In this document: one piece after another, positions 24,083-33,207 of the stretch | How the letters are laid out: each line of letters starts with the position of its first letter | How positions within the stretch are numbered: the stretch's first letter is position 1 | Assembly: GCA_964465295.1 (NCBI GenBank) | Contig: CAYXKC010000004.1 | Span: forward strand, 1 to 59,135 | Source of the DNA: Methanolacinia sp964465295 | GTDB taxonomy: Archaea > Halobacteriota > Methanomicrobia > Methanomicrobiales > Methanomicrobiaceae | Reading direction: 5' to 3' | Length of the DNA stretch: 59,135 bases | Notes under the pieces: model-generated | Databases searched by the model: none | Told to the model about the DNA's origin: nothing | What the model saw: the letters and a program-made list of their open reading frames with translations, nothing else | Position numbers and translations under genes: made by a program

Positions 24083-24490
24083 ATGGGAGAGGATTATGAA
24101 ACCGGCGAACCGGGCGGGGCCAGGATATTAATTGTCGAGGACGACGCAATAATCGCAATGGATATGGAGCAGATCCTCACCCGGAAGGGCTACGATGTTG
24201 TCGGCAGGGTTGACAGGGGAGAGAAGGTCATATCTGCAGTCGAAGAGAAGAAGCCCGATATCGTGCTCATGGATATCAATATTAAAGGAAATATAGACGG
24301 AATCGCCGTTGCAAAAGAACTCCTTGACGAGCTTGAACTGAAAGTCATATACGTCACCGCGTATTCGGATATCAACATGAAGGAGAGGGCTTTTGAGACA
24401 GAACCGATAGGATACCTTGTAAAGCCTCTCCGGGAGTCCGAGCTTGTGGCGATGATAGAATACGCGATGAAGAAGATCTCTTTAAAATAA
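24083..24490 (+). CDS. Single-domain response regulator
   Basis: A 135-residue CheY-like receiver domain. RILIVEDDAIIAMDME holds the acidic pair, IVLMDINIKG the phosphoacceptor Asp, VIYVTAYSD the Thr/Ser, and GYLVKPL the conserved Lys. There is no output domain. It follows the wHTH kinase after 6 bases and probably accepts its phosphate. Because the kinase carries a DNA-binding domain, the receiver may feed back on the kinase rather than on transcription directly (inference). Confidence 0.92.
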   Translation: MGEDYETGEPGGARILIVEDDAIIAMDMEQILTRKGYDVVGRVDRGEKVISAVEEKKPDIVLMDINIKGNIDGIAVAKELLDELELKVIYVTAYSDINMKERAFETEPIGYLVKPLRESELVAMIEYAMKKISLK

Positions 24491-24631
24491 ACAATTTTGT
24501 AAAAACCAAAGATAAAAAGGGGCATCGCCCTCCCGGGCCTGCCTGCCTTTTCAAGGAATTTAGGAGGTATTTGAGGTTTTTGGGTTTTTTGGAGGTTTGA
24601 ATAGTATGAGTTGTTATCACTCTTTACAGGT

Positions 24632-24672
24632 AGTGTTTTTAAAAAAAGGGAAACTGGTTCCCTTTCAACACT
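24632..24672. terminator. Strong hairpin in convergent intergenic region
   Basis: The core stem is AAAGGGAA (24645-24652), loop ACTGG, TTCCCTTT (24658-24665). An outer pair AGTGTT (24632-24637) and AACACT (24667-24672) extends it, with a 7-base bulge on the left. It sits between the 3' ends of the response regulator and LysE genes, so it could end both transcripts. The remainder of 24491-24790 shows no gene. Confidence 0.4.
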
Positions 24673-24790
24673 CTGATCAATAGATTGTCTGCCGGGTATA
24701 TAAATGAAGAAAATACACCGGATTATCTCATTTAACCCCCGGGTTCTATGATCTAATGAACGGGGGCCTTTGATTAACCGGAACGGGATC

Positions 24791-25405
24791 CTAAAAAAAA
24801 GTCCCGGATATGAACCAGATCCCGAATCCGACAAGGAATATTCCGCATCCTCCAATGATGCCCCTGTAGATCCTCTCAGGCATCACGCTCTTTCCCCGTG
24901 AAATCCCGGCCGAAACGAAGGTGAACCAGCCGATATCGGAGAGCCAGTGGCCTGCCATGAACGCAACCGCGAAAATTATTCCCCCTTTTATTCCCGTAAG
25001 GAGAAAGCCCGCACCGATTGTAAGCCACCAGATCCAGAAGTAAGGATTTGTCACCGAGGTTATGACTCCCGCAAGAAACGGCCCGGTCCTAACCTCACAC
25101 CCGCTGGTGCCGATCTTTACATTTCCCGCCGAAAGAACGTTCATTATCCCGAAGAAGACGAGGATTATGCCCCCGAAGAGTGCGACCGCATCTGTATATG
25201 CCGAAAGGACGGAGGCCATACCGAAGACTATTGCGACGGCAATTGCCATCTCTATCGCGATATGGCCTGAAGTGACCCTGGGCCCCGCGGTCCAGCCCGA
25301 TTTTAGCGACTCGTTGATCGTCGCAACGAGGGTCGGTCCGGGGGCGACTGCGCCGGTAAGGCCTATTCCGAAGGAAAAGATAAAAAATTCGGTGAGGGAT
25401 AGCAT
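24791..25405 (-). CDS. LysE-family translocator
   Basis: A 204-residue membrane protein with six hydrophobic segments. The N-terminal GAVAPGPTLVATINESL is the LysE/RhtB signature and TNPYFWIWWLTIGAGFL the second conserved part. The family exports amino acids and related small molecules; substrate unknown. Length is normal. It has its own promoter region and no obvious operon partner; the importer genes on its left end 70 bases upstream on the same strand. Confidence 0.88.
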   Translation of the reverse strand: MLSLTEFFIFSFGIGLTGAVAPGPTLVATINESLKSGWTAGPRVTSGHIAIEMAIAVAIVFGMASVLSAYTDAVALFGGIILVFFGIMNVLSAGNVKIGTSGCEVRTGPFLAGVITSVTNPYFWIWWLTIGAGFLLTGIKGGIIFAVAFMAGHWLSDIGWFTFVSAGISRGKSVMPERIYRGIIGGCGIFLVGFGIWFISGTFF

Positions 25406-25475
25406 GAAAAGGATCCTTTTGCAGAGAAAATATACGGGTAAAAGAGAGATAAAGGTTCAGGGCTGCAGACGGGCG

Positions 25476-26228
25476 TCAGACCGGGATTACCACCGGGCTG
25501 TTGTTGAAGATCTCAACGTGGACGTCGACGCCGTAGACATCCCTGATTGAATCGGGTGTAACCACTTCGTGCCCGCCTGCGGCATAGATATGCCCCTCTT
25601 TTAATAGAATAAACTTGTCAGAGAACCTTAACGCGGTGTTGATGTCATGCATAGTCATCACCGCCGATACAGAGTGGCCCCTTACGACCTCCCTGATGAT
25701 CCTGAGTATCTCCTGCTGGTTTTTCAGGTCCAGGCTGCTTGTCGGCTCGTCGAGCAGCATGAGCCTCGGCTCCTGGACGAGTGCACGGGCTACGCTGACC
25801 TTCTGGAGCTCGCCTCCGCTCATCTCGTCGATATACCTCATTGCAAGTTCCTGCATCCCGAGGCGTTTAATTGCCGCATCGACCTTCTTTAAGTCGCTGT
25901 CGCTCGTGTTCCAGGTGATATGCGGCCTTCTTCCGAGAAGGATGGCGTCATATGCCGTAAGCCGTCCCTTCTCGCAGTGCTGGGGGACGTAGCCCACCCT
26001 TCTCGCCACGTTCTGGAGATCCATCTTCATTATATCCTCTTCCTCGATGAGGATCGATCCGGCTTTCGGGTGATGAATTCTGTTTATGCATTTGAGAAGC
26101 GTGGTCTTTCCCACACCGTTTGGCCCGAGGATCGTCATTATCTCGTTGGGTGACACCCCGAACGAGATATCATCGAGTACCTTCCTGCTGTTGTAGCTGA
26201 ATTCGATTCCGTTTATACTCAAAATCAT
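25476..26228 (-). CDS. ABC transporter ATPase, FecE/BtuD type
   Basis: A 250-residue ATPase of the iron/cobalamin uptake class. Walker A GPNGVGKTT, Q-loop YVPQH, signature MSGGELQKVSVARAL, Walker B LMLLDEPTSSLD and H-loop MTMHDINTAL are complete. It is the last gene of a three-gene importer and overlaps the permease gene by 4 bases, so it is translationally coupled. Substrate (ferric chelate, cobalamin or similar) cannot be told. Confidence 0.93.
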   Translation of the reverse strand: MILSINGIEFSYNSRKVLDDISFGVSPNEIMTILGPNGVGKTTLLKCINRIHHPKAGSILIEEEDIMKMDLQNVARRVGYVPQHCEKGRLTAYDAILLGRRPHITWNTSDSDLKKVDAAIKRLGMQELAMRYIDEMSGGELQKVSVARALVQEPRLMLLDEPTSSLDLKNQQEILRIIREVVRGHSVSAVMTMHDINTALRFSDKFILLKEGHIYAAGGHEVVTPDSIRDVYGVDVHVEIFNNSPVVIPV

Positions 26229-27295
26229 CTCTTATACCCCCTTACCAGCAGGTAGATGAAGACCGGCGCCCCGAGGAACGAGGTAAGTATCGCCACCGGC
26301 AGGAGGTGCGGCGCAAGAATCACCCTTGCCACTGTGTCGGATGCAAGGAGCAGAACCCCGCCGAATACAAGCGTCGCCGGGATCAAAAACCTGTGGTCGT
26401 CTCCAACAATTCTTCTTGCCATATGCGGGCATACAAGGCCGACGAACCCGATTACACCGAGGAAGGAGACTATAACGGCCGAAAGAAGCGAGGCTGCAAT
26501 CATCCCGATAAGCCTTATATGCTGTACGTTTACTCCAAGCCCTTTTGCGGTCTCATCTCCCGCATCGATCGCGTTGTAGTTCCATATGTTATATATGAAA
26601 TAGAGCGAACAGGCGACGGTGAACGCCGCCATGAACCACATCTCGCCCCAGCTTGCCCTGCCAACATCCCCGAAGGTCCAGAAGACTACGGCAGCGAGCT
26701 GTGTGTCGTCCGCAAAATACTGGAGAAACATCGTCCCGGCGGTGAAGAGCGAACCGATTGCAACACCGGCGAGGACCATTATCTCGGGAGAAGCCCCCCT
26801 GACACGGGATATCACAAGGATGATCCCGGTCGCGACCATGCTGAAGATAAATGCGACTATCGTTGTGATATACGGGTTGTTGATTGTTATCGCGTTGACC
26901 CCGGTGCTCTGCATCGCCCCTGTCCCGAGGATGATGACGGAGAATGCAGCACCGAATGCGGCCGCGTGGGAGATTCCCAGTGTGAACGGGGATCCGAGAG
27001 GGTTCCGGAGAATCGACTGCATCGCGACGCCTGCAACAGCAAGGCCTGAACCGGCAACGATCGCCGTCAGCGCCTGGGGCATCCTGATATTCCAGATATA
27101 TGCGTCATATTTGGGGGATATGGTCTGGCCGAGCAGGGTCAGAATGATGTCCTGAATGGAGATGCTTACAGCCCCGAGCATTATCGATAAGATGAGCACG
27201 ACGAAGAGCAGAATTATGCCCCCGGCTATCAGTGTCACCTTTCTCCCCGTATATTTCAGGTATTCCGGGGGCAGTTCTCCATCGTTTAAATGCAT
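26225..27295 (-). CDS. FecCD-type ABC permease
   Basis: A 356-residue permease with about ten membrane segments. Family marks: IWNIRMPQALTAIVAGSGLAVAGVAMQSILRNPLGSPFTLGISHAAAFGAA (read as residues ~62-112), AKGLGVNVQHIR, and FVGLVCPHMARRIVGDDHRFLIP near the C-terminus, the loop that contacts the ATPase. Length is normal. Starts 16 bases after the binding-protein gene. Confidence 0.93.
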   Translation of the reverse strand: MHLNDGELPPEYLKYTGRKVTLIAGGIILLFVVLILSIMLGAVSISIQDIILTLLGQTISPKYDAYIWNIRMPQALTAIVAGSGLAVAGVAMQSILRNPLGSPFTLGISHAAAFGAAFSVIILGTGAMQSTGVNAITINNPYITTIVAFIFSMVATGIILVISRVRGASPEIMVLAGVAIGSLFTAGTMFLQYFADDTQLAAVVFWTFGDVGRASWGEMWFMAAFTVACSLYFIYNIWNYNAIDAGDETAKGLGVNVQHIRLIGMIAASLLSAVIVSFLGVIGFVGLVCPHMARRIVGDDHRFLIPATLVFGGVLLLASDTVARVILAPHLLPVAILTSFLGAPVFIYLLVRGYKR

Positions 27296-27311
27296 TTGTT
27301 CCTCACTTCTC

Positions 27312-28457
27312 TCAGGCCGCGGTCACGTCGACCCTTGTAAACCCGAGTTTTCCAATATTTTTGTTGAGCTGGTCGTAGACGGGTGCACCGACGAGGAATT
27401 CAAAGATCTCGTCGGCCTTTTCTTCAGGATTGATATCAGAGAACCTGTCGGGATACACTACACTTCCAACATAATATGCATCGGCGATCATGCTTCCGTG
27501 GTTTACGGTATAGGAGTTGTATGGGAGAACGCCGTAGACTTCGCCCGATTTGACGGCGGAGAGGATCCTAAATGAGTCATCGGTTTTCAGCTCGTCTATC
27601 GCATTGGGAGAGAGCTCCCAGGTTCCAAGGTCTACGAATATATATTCAGTGTCCCAGTCGAGGATACTCTCCTTTGAGACATCGGTCTGGGTTCCGCCGA
27701 GGCTGCCTGCGACATTTCTTACATTCACGTATGCAAACGGCGGGTATGTCGGGTTTGTGGACTGGAACCCGTGCCCTCCCCTGTACGAGATCCCGCCGAT
27801 ATATGCGGTTTTGATCTCGTCTTCAGGTATATCCGAGGTTCTTGCCCGGAGGTCTGTAATTGTATCCTCAAAGTATTCAATAACCCTTTCCGCACGGTCC
27901 TCTTTGCCCATGACCTTTCCCATAAGCCTCAGCGAGTAGTACATGTCGTCCTTCTCTGCCTCAGCCATATCGCCGTACAGCAGTGCGACTACAGGTATGC
28001 CGGTCTTCTCCTGGAGTTTATCCGCCTCGGATGAGGATGTAGGGTCAGATTTGAATATTATCTCCGGCCCTGCGGCAACAATCTTTTCAGGATCGTCATT
28101 TCCCCTGTATTCACCGATCAGCGGGTAATCAGTCCTGAATTGGGGGTTTGCAAGTGCATAAGGTCTGCGGTTCTCCGAGATGTCACGGAGTTCGATATCG
28201 TCGACACCAACAATCTTATCCTCGGCCTGCAGGTATGTCAGGTACCTTAATGTCCCGGAACCCGAGCATACGACACTTTCAGGGTTCTTCGGGACCTCAA
28301 CCTCTCTTCCGAGAGAGTCCGTGATTGTAATAGTCCCGGCACCGGAAGCATCGCCGGTTTCCGCCGCAGCTGCATCCGGCCCTGTGCACCCTGCAAATAA
28401 CGCCGTTGCTACCGTTAAAAAAAGTAATAATAAGATAATTGCCGATTTTTTAACCAT
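27312..28457 (-). CDS. FecB-type substrate-binding lipoprotein
   Basis: A 381-residue binding protein. Lipobox LFAGC places the lipid Cys near residue 23, then a short Ala/Gly-rich linker. The domain starts with ITITDSLGREVEVPKNPESVVC, the typical first strand of periplasmic iron-siderophore/cobalamin binding proteins. AAGPEIIFK and NHGSMIADAYYVGSVVYPDRF near the end fit methanogen members. It is first in the operon. The 250 bases upstream are AT-rich and contain its promoter; no iron-box could be identified with confidence. Confidence 0.9.
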   Translation of the reverse strand: MVKKSAIILLLLFLTVATALFAGCTGPDAAAAETGDASGAGTITITDSLGREVEVPKNPESVVCSGSGTLRYLTYLQAEDKIVGVDDIELRDISENRRPYALANPQFRTDYPLIGEYRGNDDPEKIVAAGPEIIFKSDPTSSSEADKLQEKTGIPVVALLYGDMAEAEKDDMYYSLRLMGKVMGKEDRAERVIEYFEDTITDLRARTSDIPEDEIKTAYIGGISYRGGHGFQSTNPTYPPFAYVNVRNVAGSLGGTQTDVSKESILDWDTEYIFVDLGTWELSPNAIDELKTDDSFRILSAVKSGEVYGVLPYNSYTVNHGSMIADAYYVGSVVYPDRFSDINPEEKADEIFEFLVGAPVYDQLNKNIGKLGFTRVDVTAA

Positions 28458-28710
28458 CTCCAGACAACCTCATGATATTCTTTAGTGATAAAGACTTGTT
28501 CGCAACAGTAATAAAAATTTTTCATTGTGTCTGAATAAGTTATTACAAATCACAACACTATTTTAATAATTAGACCTGATTATAAAATACAGTTTAATTA
28601 TTAATCTATGTTTAATATTTTTATAACAGGTTAAAAATGTTACCGGGGATTTTTCTATACCGGTGTATCCGGTTCCCGGTGTATCCGGCCCGGAGAAGAG
28701 TGACGGGATC

Positions 28711-29154
28711 TTATCTCTTCCCGAAACTGTCGCTTGCACCGGGGATGCAGTCGATTGAGGGGCTGTAGGGTTTGATATCGATTACGGGCGTTCCTTCCAG
28801 TGCATCCATACCCGCAACTCTGATGATGCCTTCCTTTACCGATATAACCTCCGCTATGTCAAGCCCGATCGGGTTGGGTCGTGCGGGCGATCTTGTACAG
28901 AAGACCGGTCTCTTCTCCCCTCCGAGGCGTGGCGGTCTTGCTTCAAGTGTATCTCTCTCTGCCCTGTCGAACCAGAGCAGTACGTATATGTGGCTGATCC
29001 CGGGAAGGTCACCGAGACCGTCCCTGAACTCTTCGAATATCTCGATCTCGGCCTCCTTTCCAGGCTCAAGTCTCCCCTGCCTGGGGGCGTCGCCTCTTGC
29101 CTTGTAGGGCGAGCTTATCACCCTGCCTATGGGCCTTACTTCAAAAGTATCCAT
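28711..29154 (-). CDS. trmO: tRNA t6A methyltransferase TrmO-like (TsaA)
   Basis: A 147-residue TrmO/TsaA (UPF0066) protein. Members methylate N6 of t6A37 in tRNA-Thr using S-adenosylmethionine. Signatures: IGRVISSPYKARGDAPRQG, GISHIYVLLWFDRAER, and the core FCTRSPARPNPIGLDIAEV. DIKPYSPSID closes the domain. Methanogen homologs are a single domain of about this size. It is 14 bases after the fmdE-like gene and probably in its operon. Confidence 0.9.
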   Translation of the reverse strand: MDTFEVRPIGRVISSPYKARGDAPRQGRLEPGKEAEIEIFEEFRDGLGDLPGISHIYVLLWFDRAERDTLEARPPRLGGEKRPVFCTRSPARPNPIGLDIAEVISVKEGIIRVAGMDALEGTPVIDIKPYSPSIDCIPGASDSFGKR

Positions 29155-29168
29155 TATAATCTTCTTAT

Positions 29169-29783
29169 TCAGCGGTTAATCCCGGAGTATTCGTTGCTGC
29201 ATGGAATACAGACGAACTTTCCGTCCTTTACTCTTGCACGCGATTCGGAGACGACTTCACCGCATTCGGCGCACTCTACCGAATTAAAGAGTCTCGCCTT
29301 CTCCGGGATCTCGGGTTTGACATGCCTGATATCGAAGATCTCGTCTGCCGGGGCGGTGAGGTAGCTTTTCACCATCTCGCTTCTCTGCCTGTGGTACTGT
29401 GCGGTCTCTTCTTCCGTGGCCTTACCCGAGAAGAACTTCTTCATAAGCTCAGGTGCCCCGGGTGTGGAGTTCATCGCAAACCCGGCTTTCTGGGAGACTC
29501 TCACTGCATCCGTCCCGTCGCGGAGGATAAAGGTGTATACCTGTTTGCCGTGATCCCTGAATATAAGATTTCCCTTTCCGAATGTGCAGCCTGCCACAAA
29601 CTGGACGCCGTCGACGCTGCAGGCGTCGTTTTCAACTATACAGACAAGCTCCTCGTCTTCGGAACGGCCTGAAAAGAGTTCGTCAAGCGCGACTTCTGCC
29701 GCCCTGTAGCCGATTGCAAGCCCCGGGCAGACGTGCCCGTGGAATTCTGCGGCCTCTTCGAATGATTTTATCTCTTTCTTCAT
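29169..29783 (-). CDS. FmdE-family protein with C-terminal zinc ribbon
   Basis: A 204-residue homolog of FmdE, a protein co-purified with molybdenum formylmethanofuran dehydrogenase but of unknown role. The N-terminal motif EFHGHVCPGLAIGYRAA and ENDACSVDGVQFVAGCTFGKGNL carry the conserved His/Cys. The C-terminal CAECGEVVSESRA...FVCIPC is a four-Cys zinc finger. Length matches two-domain members. No formylmethanofuran dehydrogenase genes are nearby. Confidence 0.88.
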   Translation of the reverse strand: MKKEIKSFEEAAEFHGHVCPGLAIGYRAAEVALDELFSGRSEDEELVCIVENDACSVDGVQFVAGCTFGKGNLIFRDHGKQVYTFILRDGTDAVRVSQKAGFAMNSTPGAPELMKKFFSGKATEEETAQYHRQRSEMVKSYLTAPADEIFDIRHVKPEIPEKARLFNSVECAECGEVVSESRARVKDGKFVCIPCSNEYSGINR

Positions 29784-29848
29784 AATTTCACCGGATTGTT
29801 GCTACTTTTGCAATATAATTTATTACCCGCGTATCTATATAACCGGTT

Positions 29849-30451
29849 TTATCCGGGCCTGTTTCGCAGGCCGTCCCCGAGAACCGGGTATGCGAGATCG
29901 AACACCCTTTCGGTTTTGCACCCCGGCCCCTGCCTGACAATGTAATCGATAACCGCATTGAGGAACTCAGCCGCCATTTTGACTGCAAGCTCCGCCGGGA
30001 TGTCTTTGATTATTCCCTCCTTCATACCTCTTTCGAAGAGTCCGGAGAGGAAGAGGAAGTTTGAGATCGCCTCCTCCCTGGCTGCGTCAGGTACATACGG
30101 CGAGAGGCAGAACTGCTCCATAAACCTGATCTTGGCCGGATTTTCGACGCCCCAGGATACATAATTCCGGGCCACGTTTCTTAATTCCAAATAAACATCG
30201 CTCATCTCGCCTGCATTTATCCTCATCGCCCCGCCGGCTTCACGCTTTATCCCGAGATATAGTTCCCCGATGAGGTTCTCCTTCGTCTTAAAGTAGTGGA
30301 AGAGCGTCCCTGTTGCAACTCCGGCCTCTTTTGCTATGAGCGATGTGGGCGTCCCGTGAAAGCCCCGTTCGGTGAAAAGGATGAGGGCTGAGTCGAGGAT
30401 GGCCTTTCTCTTGTCGTCCGCCGGATTTTTTTCCGCTATTTCGCGAGTCAT
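29849..30451 (-). CDS. TetR-family repressor
   Basis: A 200-residue regulator. HTH: AILDSALILFTERGFHGTPTSLIAKEAGVATGTLFHYFKTKENLI (residues ~18-62, in pieces). The C-terminal all-helical part should bind a ligand. Its start overlaps the stop of the aldo-keto reductase gene (an in-frame GTG at 30457 gives a 4-base overlap; ATG at 30451 is an alternative). It is thus co-transcribed with the reductase. The perfect-arm dyad TTGACT-N4-AGTCAA just upstream of the operon is a likely target. Confidence 0.9.
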   Translation of the reverse strand: MTREIAEKNPADDKRKAILDSALILFTERGFHGTPTSLIAKEAGVATGTLFHYFKTKENLIGELYLGIKREAGGAMRINAGEMSDVYLELRNVARNYVSWGVENPAKIRFMEQFCLSPYVPDAAREEAISNFLFLSGLFERGMKEGIIKDIPAELAVKMAAEFLNAVIDYIVRQGPGCKTERVFDLAYPVLGDGLRNRPG

Positions 30452-30453
30452 GG

Positions 30454-31674
30454 TCACCTGTTAAGCAGGATATCCAGCTTCCGCCTGACCGGAAGGTAGA
30501 TCTTCGACAACGGCACGATGATCTTAATAGCCGGGCCCTCCATCTCGTCTTTGACCTTTTTGAGTTCGGCCGGGATGTCGATGTGCTGCGGGCAGGCCTT
30601 TACGCACCTGCCACAATTCCTGCAGAGTGATGCGGCCGATCTCTCGTTTAAAAGTCCCCCGAGCCTCGACATATACATGAACTTCTCGTGCTGTTTGTCG
30701 TCGAATAAATGGTAGCTGTTGTACAGCTCGAAGCATGCCGGGATGTTGACCCCGAACGGGCAGGGCATGCAGTAGCCGCAGCCGGTGCAGCCGACCTTCA
30801 TTATCTCTTTGTACTTCTCCCCGGCTCGTTCGGCAAGCCGGACTTCGTCAACAGTGAGCGAATCCGGGTACGCGTCCGATGCTGTTTCGAGATTCTCTTT
30901 GAGATGCCCGTATTCAGTCATTCCCGAGAGTACAACTGTTATCTCCGGCCTGTTCCAGAGCCACCTTAACGCCCATCCTGCCGGGGTCCGCTTAGTCTCC
31001 GCCTCGTCCCAGATCGCCTGAACCTCTGCGGGCTGTGTTCTTGCGAGGCTTCCGCCCCTGAGAAGCTCCTTGATTATTTCGGCAAGATTCTTTGATGCTG
31101 CGTATTCGAGGCCCTTTGTTCCTGCCTGGTTTGTCGTATCGACGATATTGTACTGGATCTGGCAGAAGTCCCAGTTATAGCCGTCCACGATCTCCCTGAA
31201 GGTCTCTGTATCGTCATGGAAGGAGAATCCCGCGTATTTAATCCGGCCGTCCTTTTTTGCTTTATCGAGGAAGTCTGCAAACCCGAGGGTCTTTATCTTC
31301 TCCCATCCGCCCTTTGTAAGATCGTGGATTAGATAGTAGTCGATATGATCCGTCCTCAGCCTTTTGAGCTGGATATCAAGGTATTTGTCCAGATCCTCCC
31401 GCGAAGAGCAGAGCCAGTGCGGAAGTTTGGTCGCGATCCTGACCCTGTTCCTGAGCCCTTCCTCTTCAAGCAACTTTCCTACGAACTCCTCGCTCTGCCC
31501 GTTGTGGTAGCCCCAGGCTGTATCGAGATAGTTCACTCCTGCTTCAATGGCGTCAACAAGGAGCTTTTTTGCATTTTCTTCGTCTATCTTTCCGTTTTTT
31601 TGCGGAAACCGCATGCAGCCGTACCCGAGTATCGAGAGTTCGTCCCCGGTCTTCGGCACTTTTCTGTAGAGCAT
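30454..31674 (-). CDS. Aldo/keto reductase with ferredoxin-like C-terminus
   Basis: A 406-residue oxidoreductase. The N-terminal ~290 residues are an aldo/keto reductase barrel (ILGYGCMRFP, GVNYLDTAWGYHNGQSEE, ATKLPHW, HIDYYLIHDL). The C-terminal part binds iron-sulfur clusters: CTGCGYCMPCPFGV and CRNCGRCVKACPQHIDIP. This fused type is common in anaerobes, with unknown substrate. Electron transfer from ferredoxin is plausible but inferred. A paralog is at 56267. It starts the operon with the TetR gene. Confidence 0.92.
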   Translation of the reverse strand: MLYRKVPKTGDELSILGYGCMRFPQKNGKIDEENAKKLLVDAIEAGVNYLDTAWGYHNGQSEEFVGKLLEEEGLRNRVRIATKLPHWLCSSREDLDKYLDIQLKRLRTDHIDYYLIHDLTKGGWEKIKTLGFADFLDKAKKDGRIKYAGFSFHDDTETFREIVDGYNWDFCQIQYNIVDTTNQAGTKGLEYAASKNLAEIIKELLRGGSLARTQPAEVQAIWDEAETKRTPAGWALRWLWNRPEITVVLSGMTEYGHLKENLETASDAYPDSLTVDEVRLAERAGEKYKEIMKVGCTGCGYCMPCPFGVNIPACFELYNSYHLFDDKQHEKFMYMSRLGGLLNERSAASLCRNCGRCVKACPQHIDIPAELKKVKDEMEGPAIKIIVPLSKIYLPVRRKLDILLNR

Positions 31675-31689
31675 GATATTGTCACCGTA

Positions 31690-31705
31690 TTGACTGATTA
31701 GTCAA
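31690..31705. promoter_or_regulatory. Palindromic operator, likely TetR target
   Basis: TTGACTGATTAGTCAA, with arms TTGACT and AGTCAA, 15 bases before the start codon of the reductase gene. TetR-family operators commonly have this TGACT...AGTCA form. The only TetR gene in the window is in the operon it would control. Confidence 0.72.
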
Positions 31706-31817
31706 TCTAAAGTATTGAGCCGGGGATTAATAAAACCGCCTGCCTGGTGGCGGATGCAGGCAAGAATTATATGAAAATAAACTATAAAGGAGATATAAAG
31801 ATGCAATGGGGGTAATT

Positions 31818-33155
31818 ATGCGAAAATACATCCTTAAAACAATTTTAATTCTGTCCTTTGCGATATCGTGTGCGATCATTACTGCGGGCTGTATTGATCA
31901 GCCGCAGGAGGCTGTTCCGGAAAATATATGTGTTAATGATACTACAGGTAACGATTCTTCGTTAATACCTGCGAATCCGCACGTATCCCCTGCCGTAACT
32001 CTAAATCTCTCGGAAGGCGGAAAACAGGGGACTGGAAAACGGTATGTCCTTGACGTGGTCCGGGGAAGGCCGGTGGCAGTATACGGCCCGGTTTCCAATC
32101 CGGGCATAAGAGAGGTACAGGTATGGATGCTGGACGGAAACATCACGGCATCACTGGTTCCGGTACTGGAAAACGGAACTTTCAGGATAGAGTTCAGCGA
32201 AGATGAGACTGCAGCCATGAGATGGGGCATCAGACAGGCAATGATCGTTCACTATCCGTCACAGGCAGGAAATTTCTCAGTCCGGCCCGATCCATTGACG
32301 GGCAGGGTTGCCGGAACCACCGGGAGTATGATCTCTGAAAAAACCCTGTCAACGATCAACGATAAAGATTGCAATCCGCCTGAAACGGGTAAATATCTCT
32401 GCAGGGCGATAACCGTATCTGATATCGGGGATTCGTGCGATCTGATATATCTTGAAGGACTTGATACCTGGATTGAGATTACATCCATATCCTACCCTTC
32501 GCCTGGAAATATTCTGGTATCCGGAATTACCGGACTTCCTGCCGGATCGAAGCTCTCTGTCGGAATATGTACAGTTAACATGCATCCAACCTACAAAAAT
32601 TACGACCACTCACATGAAATTACGTCTGGTGAGACTGCTGTTTTGCAGGGGGAAAAAGGCTTCAATAAATTTTCCTGTGAGATCGATATCTCCAGGCTAT
32701 ATTCCGGGACGTATTTTGTCGAAGTCGCAAATTGTGTCACTTCTTTCCCTGAGGCCCGTGCTCTCGCCTATACCGACATCATTGCAGAAATTCCGGAGAC
32801 GGGCAGCTGCAACTACATCGACTGGTCGCTCCTCGATCTACCGCCGCTTGTTTCTGACGATACAATAATACCTGAGATGCCTGAATCAATGATTGAACTC
32901 GTCGCCCCGGGAGAAGGGAGCCGGAATAGCGACATCCCGTACGGCTCGATCATGTACTGCGCAAAAGATGGTATATGCAGGATATATGACGAATCCGGCG
33001 ATCATATTAGATCTCTTTACAATTCGAACGCTGTGAGGATCACGCAGGTTCCCGACGGCGCATTTGTTGATACCCGGAGCGTAGGGAATGTCACCTTCAT
33101 CTATTCGGGCGGCCTGATCCTGACCAGAATCAATGAATTTTCATTTCCCCGCTGA
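31818..33155 (+). CDS. Secreted lipoprotein, β-rich, unknown
   Basis: A 445-residue lipoprotein: MRKYILK, a hydrophobic stretch and lipobox ITAGC. A stretch with RYVLDVVRGRPVAVYGPVSNPGIREVQVWMLDGN (in pieces) recalls the repeated β-domains of methanogen surface proteins (DUF3821-like, low certainty). Several Cys pairs suggest disulfides (SCNYIDW; YCAKDGICRIYD). I start at ATG 31818, 9 bases after GGGGGT, rather than the upstream ATG at 31806. No neighbour indicates its role. Confidence 0.75.
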   Translation: MRKYILKTILILSFAISCAIITAGCIDQPQEAVPENICVNDTTGNDSSLIPANPHVSPAVTLNLSEGGKQGTGKRYVLDVVRGRPVAVYGPVSNPGIREVQVWMLDGNITASLVPVLENGTFRIEFSEDETAAMRWGIRQAMIVHYPSQAGNFSVRPDPLTGRVAGTTGSMISEKTLSTINDKDCNPPETGKYLCRAITVSDIGDSCDLIYLEGLDTWIEITSISYPSPGNILVSGITGLPAGSKLSVGICTVNMHPTYKNYDHSHEITSGETAVLQGEKGFNKFSCEIDISRLYSGTYFVEVANCVTSFPEARALAYTDIIAEIPETGSCNYIDWSLLDLPPLVSDDTIIPEMPESMIELVAPGEGSRNSDIPYGSIMYCAKDGICRIYDESGDHIRSLYNSNAVRITQVPDGAFVDTRSVGNVTFIYSGGLILTRINEFSFPR

Positions 33156-33188
33156 AGATGCGCCTGAAAGTTTTAATGCAAACAACAT

Positions 33189-33204
33189 TGTACACTAATG
33201 TACA
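33189..33204. promoter_or_regulatory. Twin TGTACA dyad before methyltransferase gene
   Basis: TGTACACTAATGTACA: two copies of the self-complementary TGTACA ten bases apart (one helical turn), ending 3 bases before the start codon. It looks like an operator but no binding protein is known. Confidence 0.4.
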
Positions 33205-33207
33205 GCA

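Noticed and set aside
28660..28688. Tandem CCGGTGTATCCGG repeat after trmO
   Set aside because: Only two copies 16 bases apart; no evidence of function beyond a chance short duplication.
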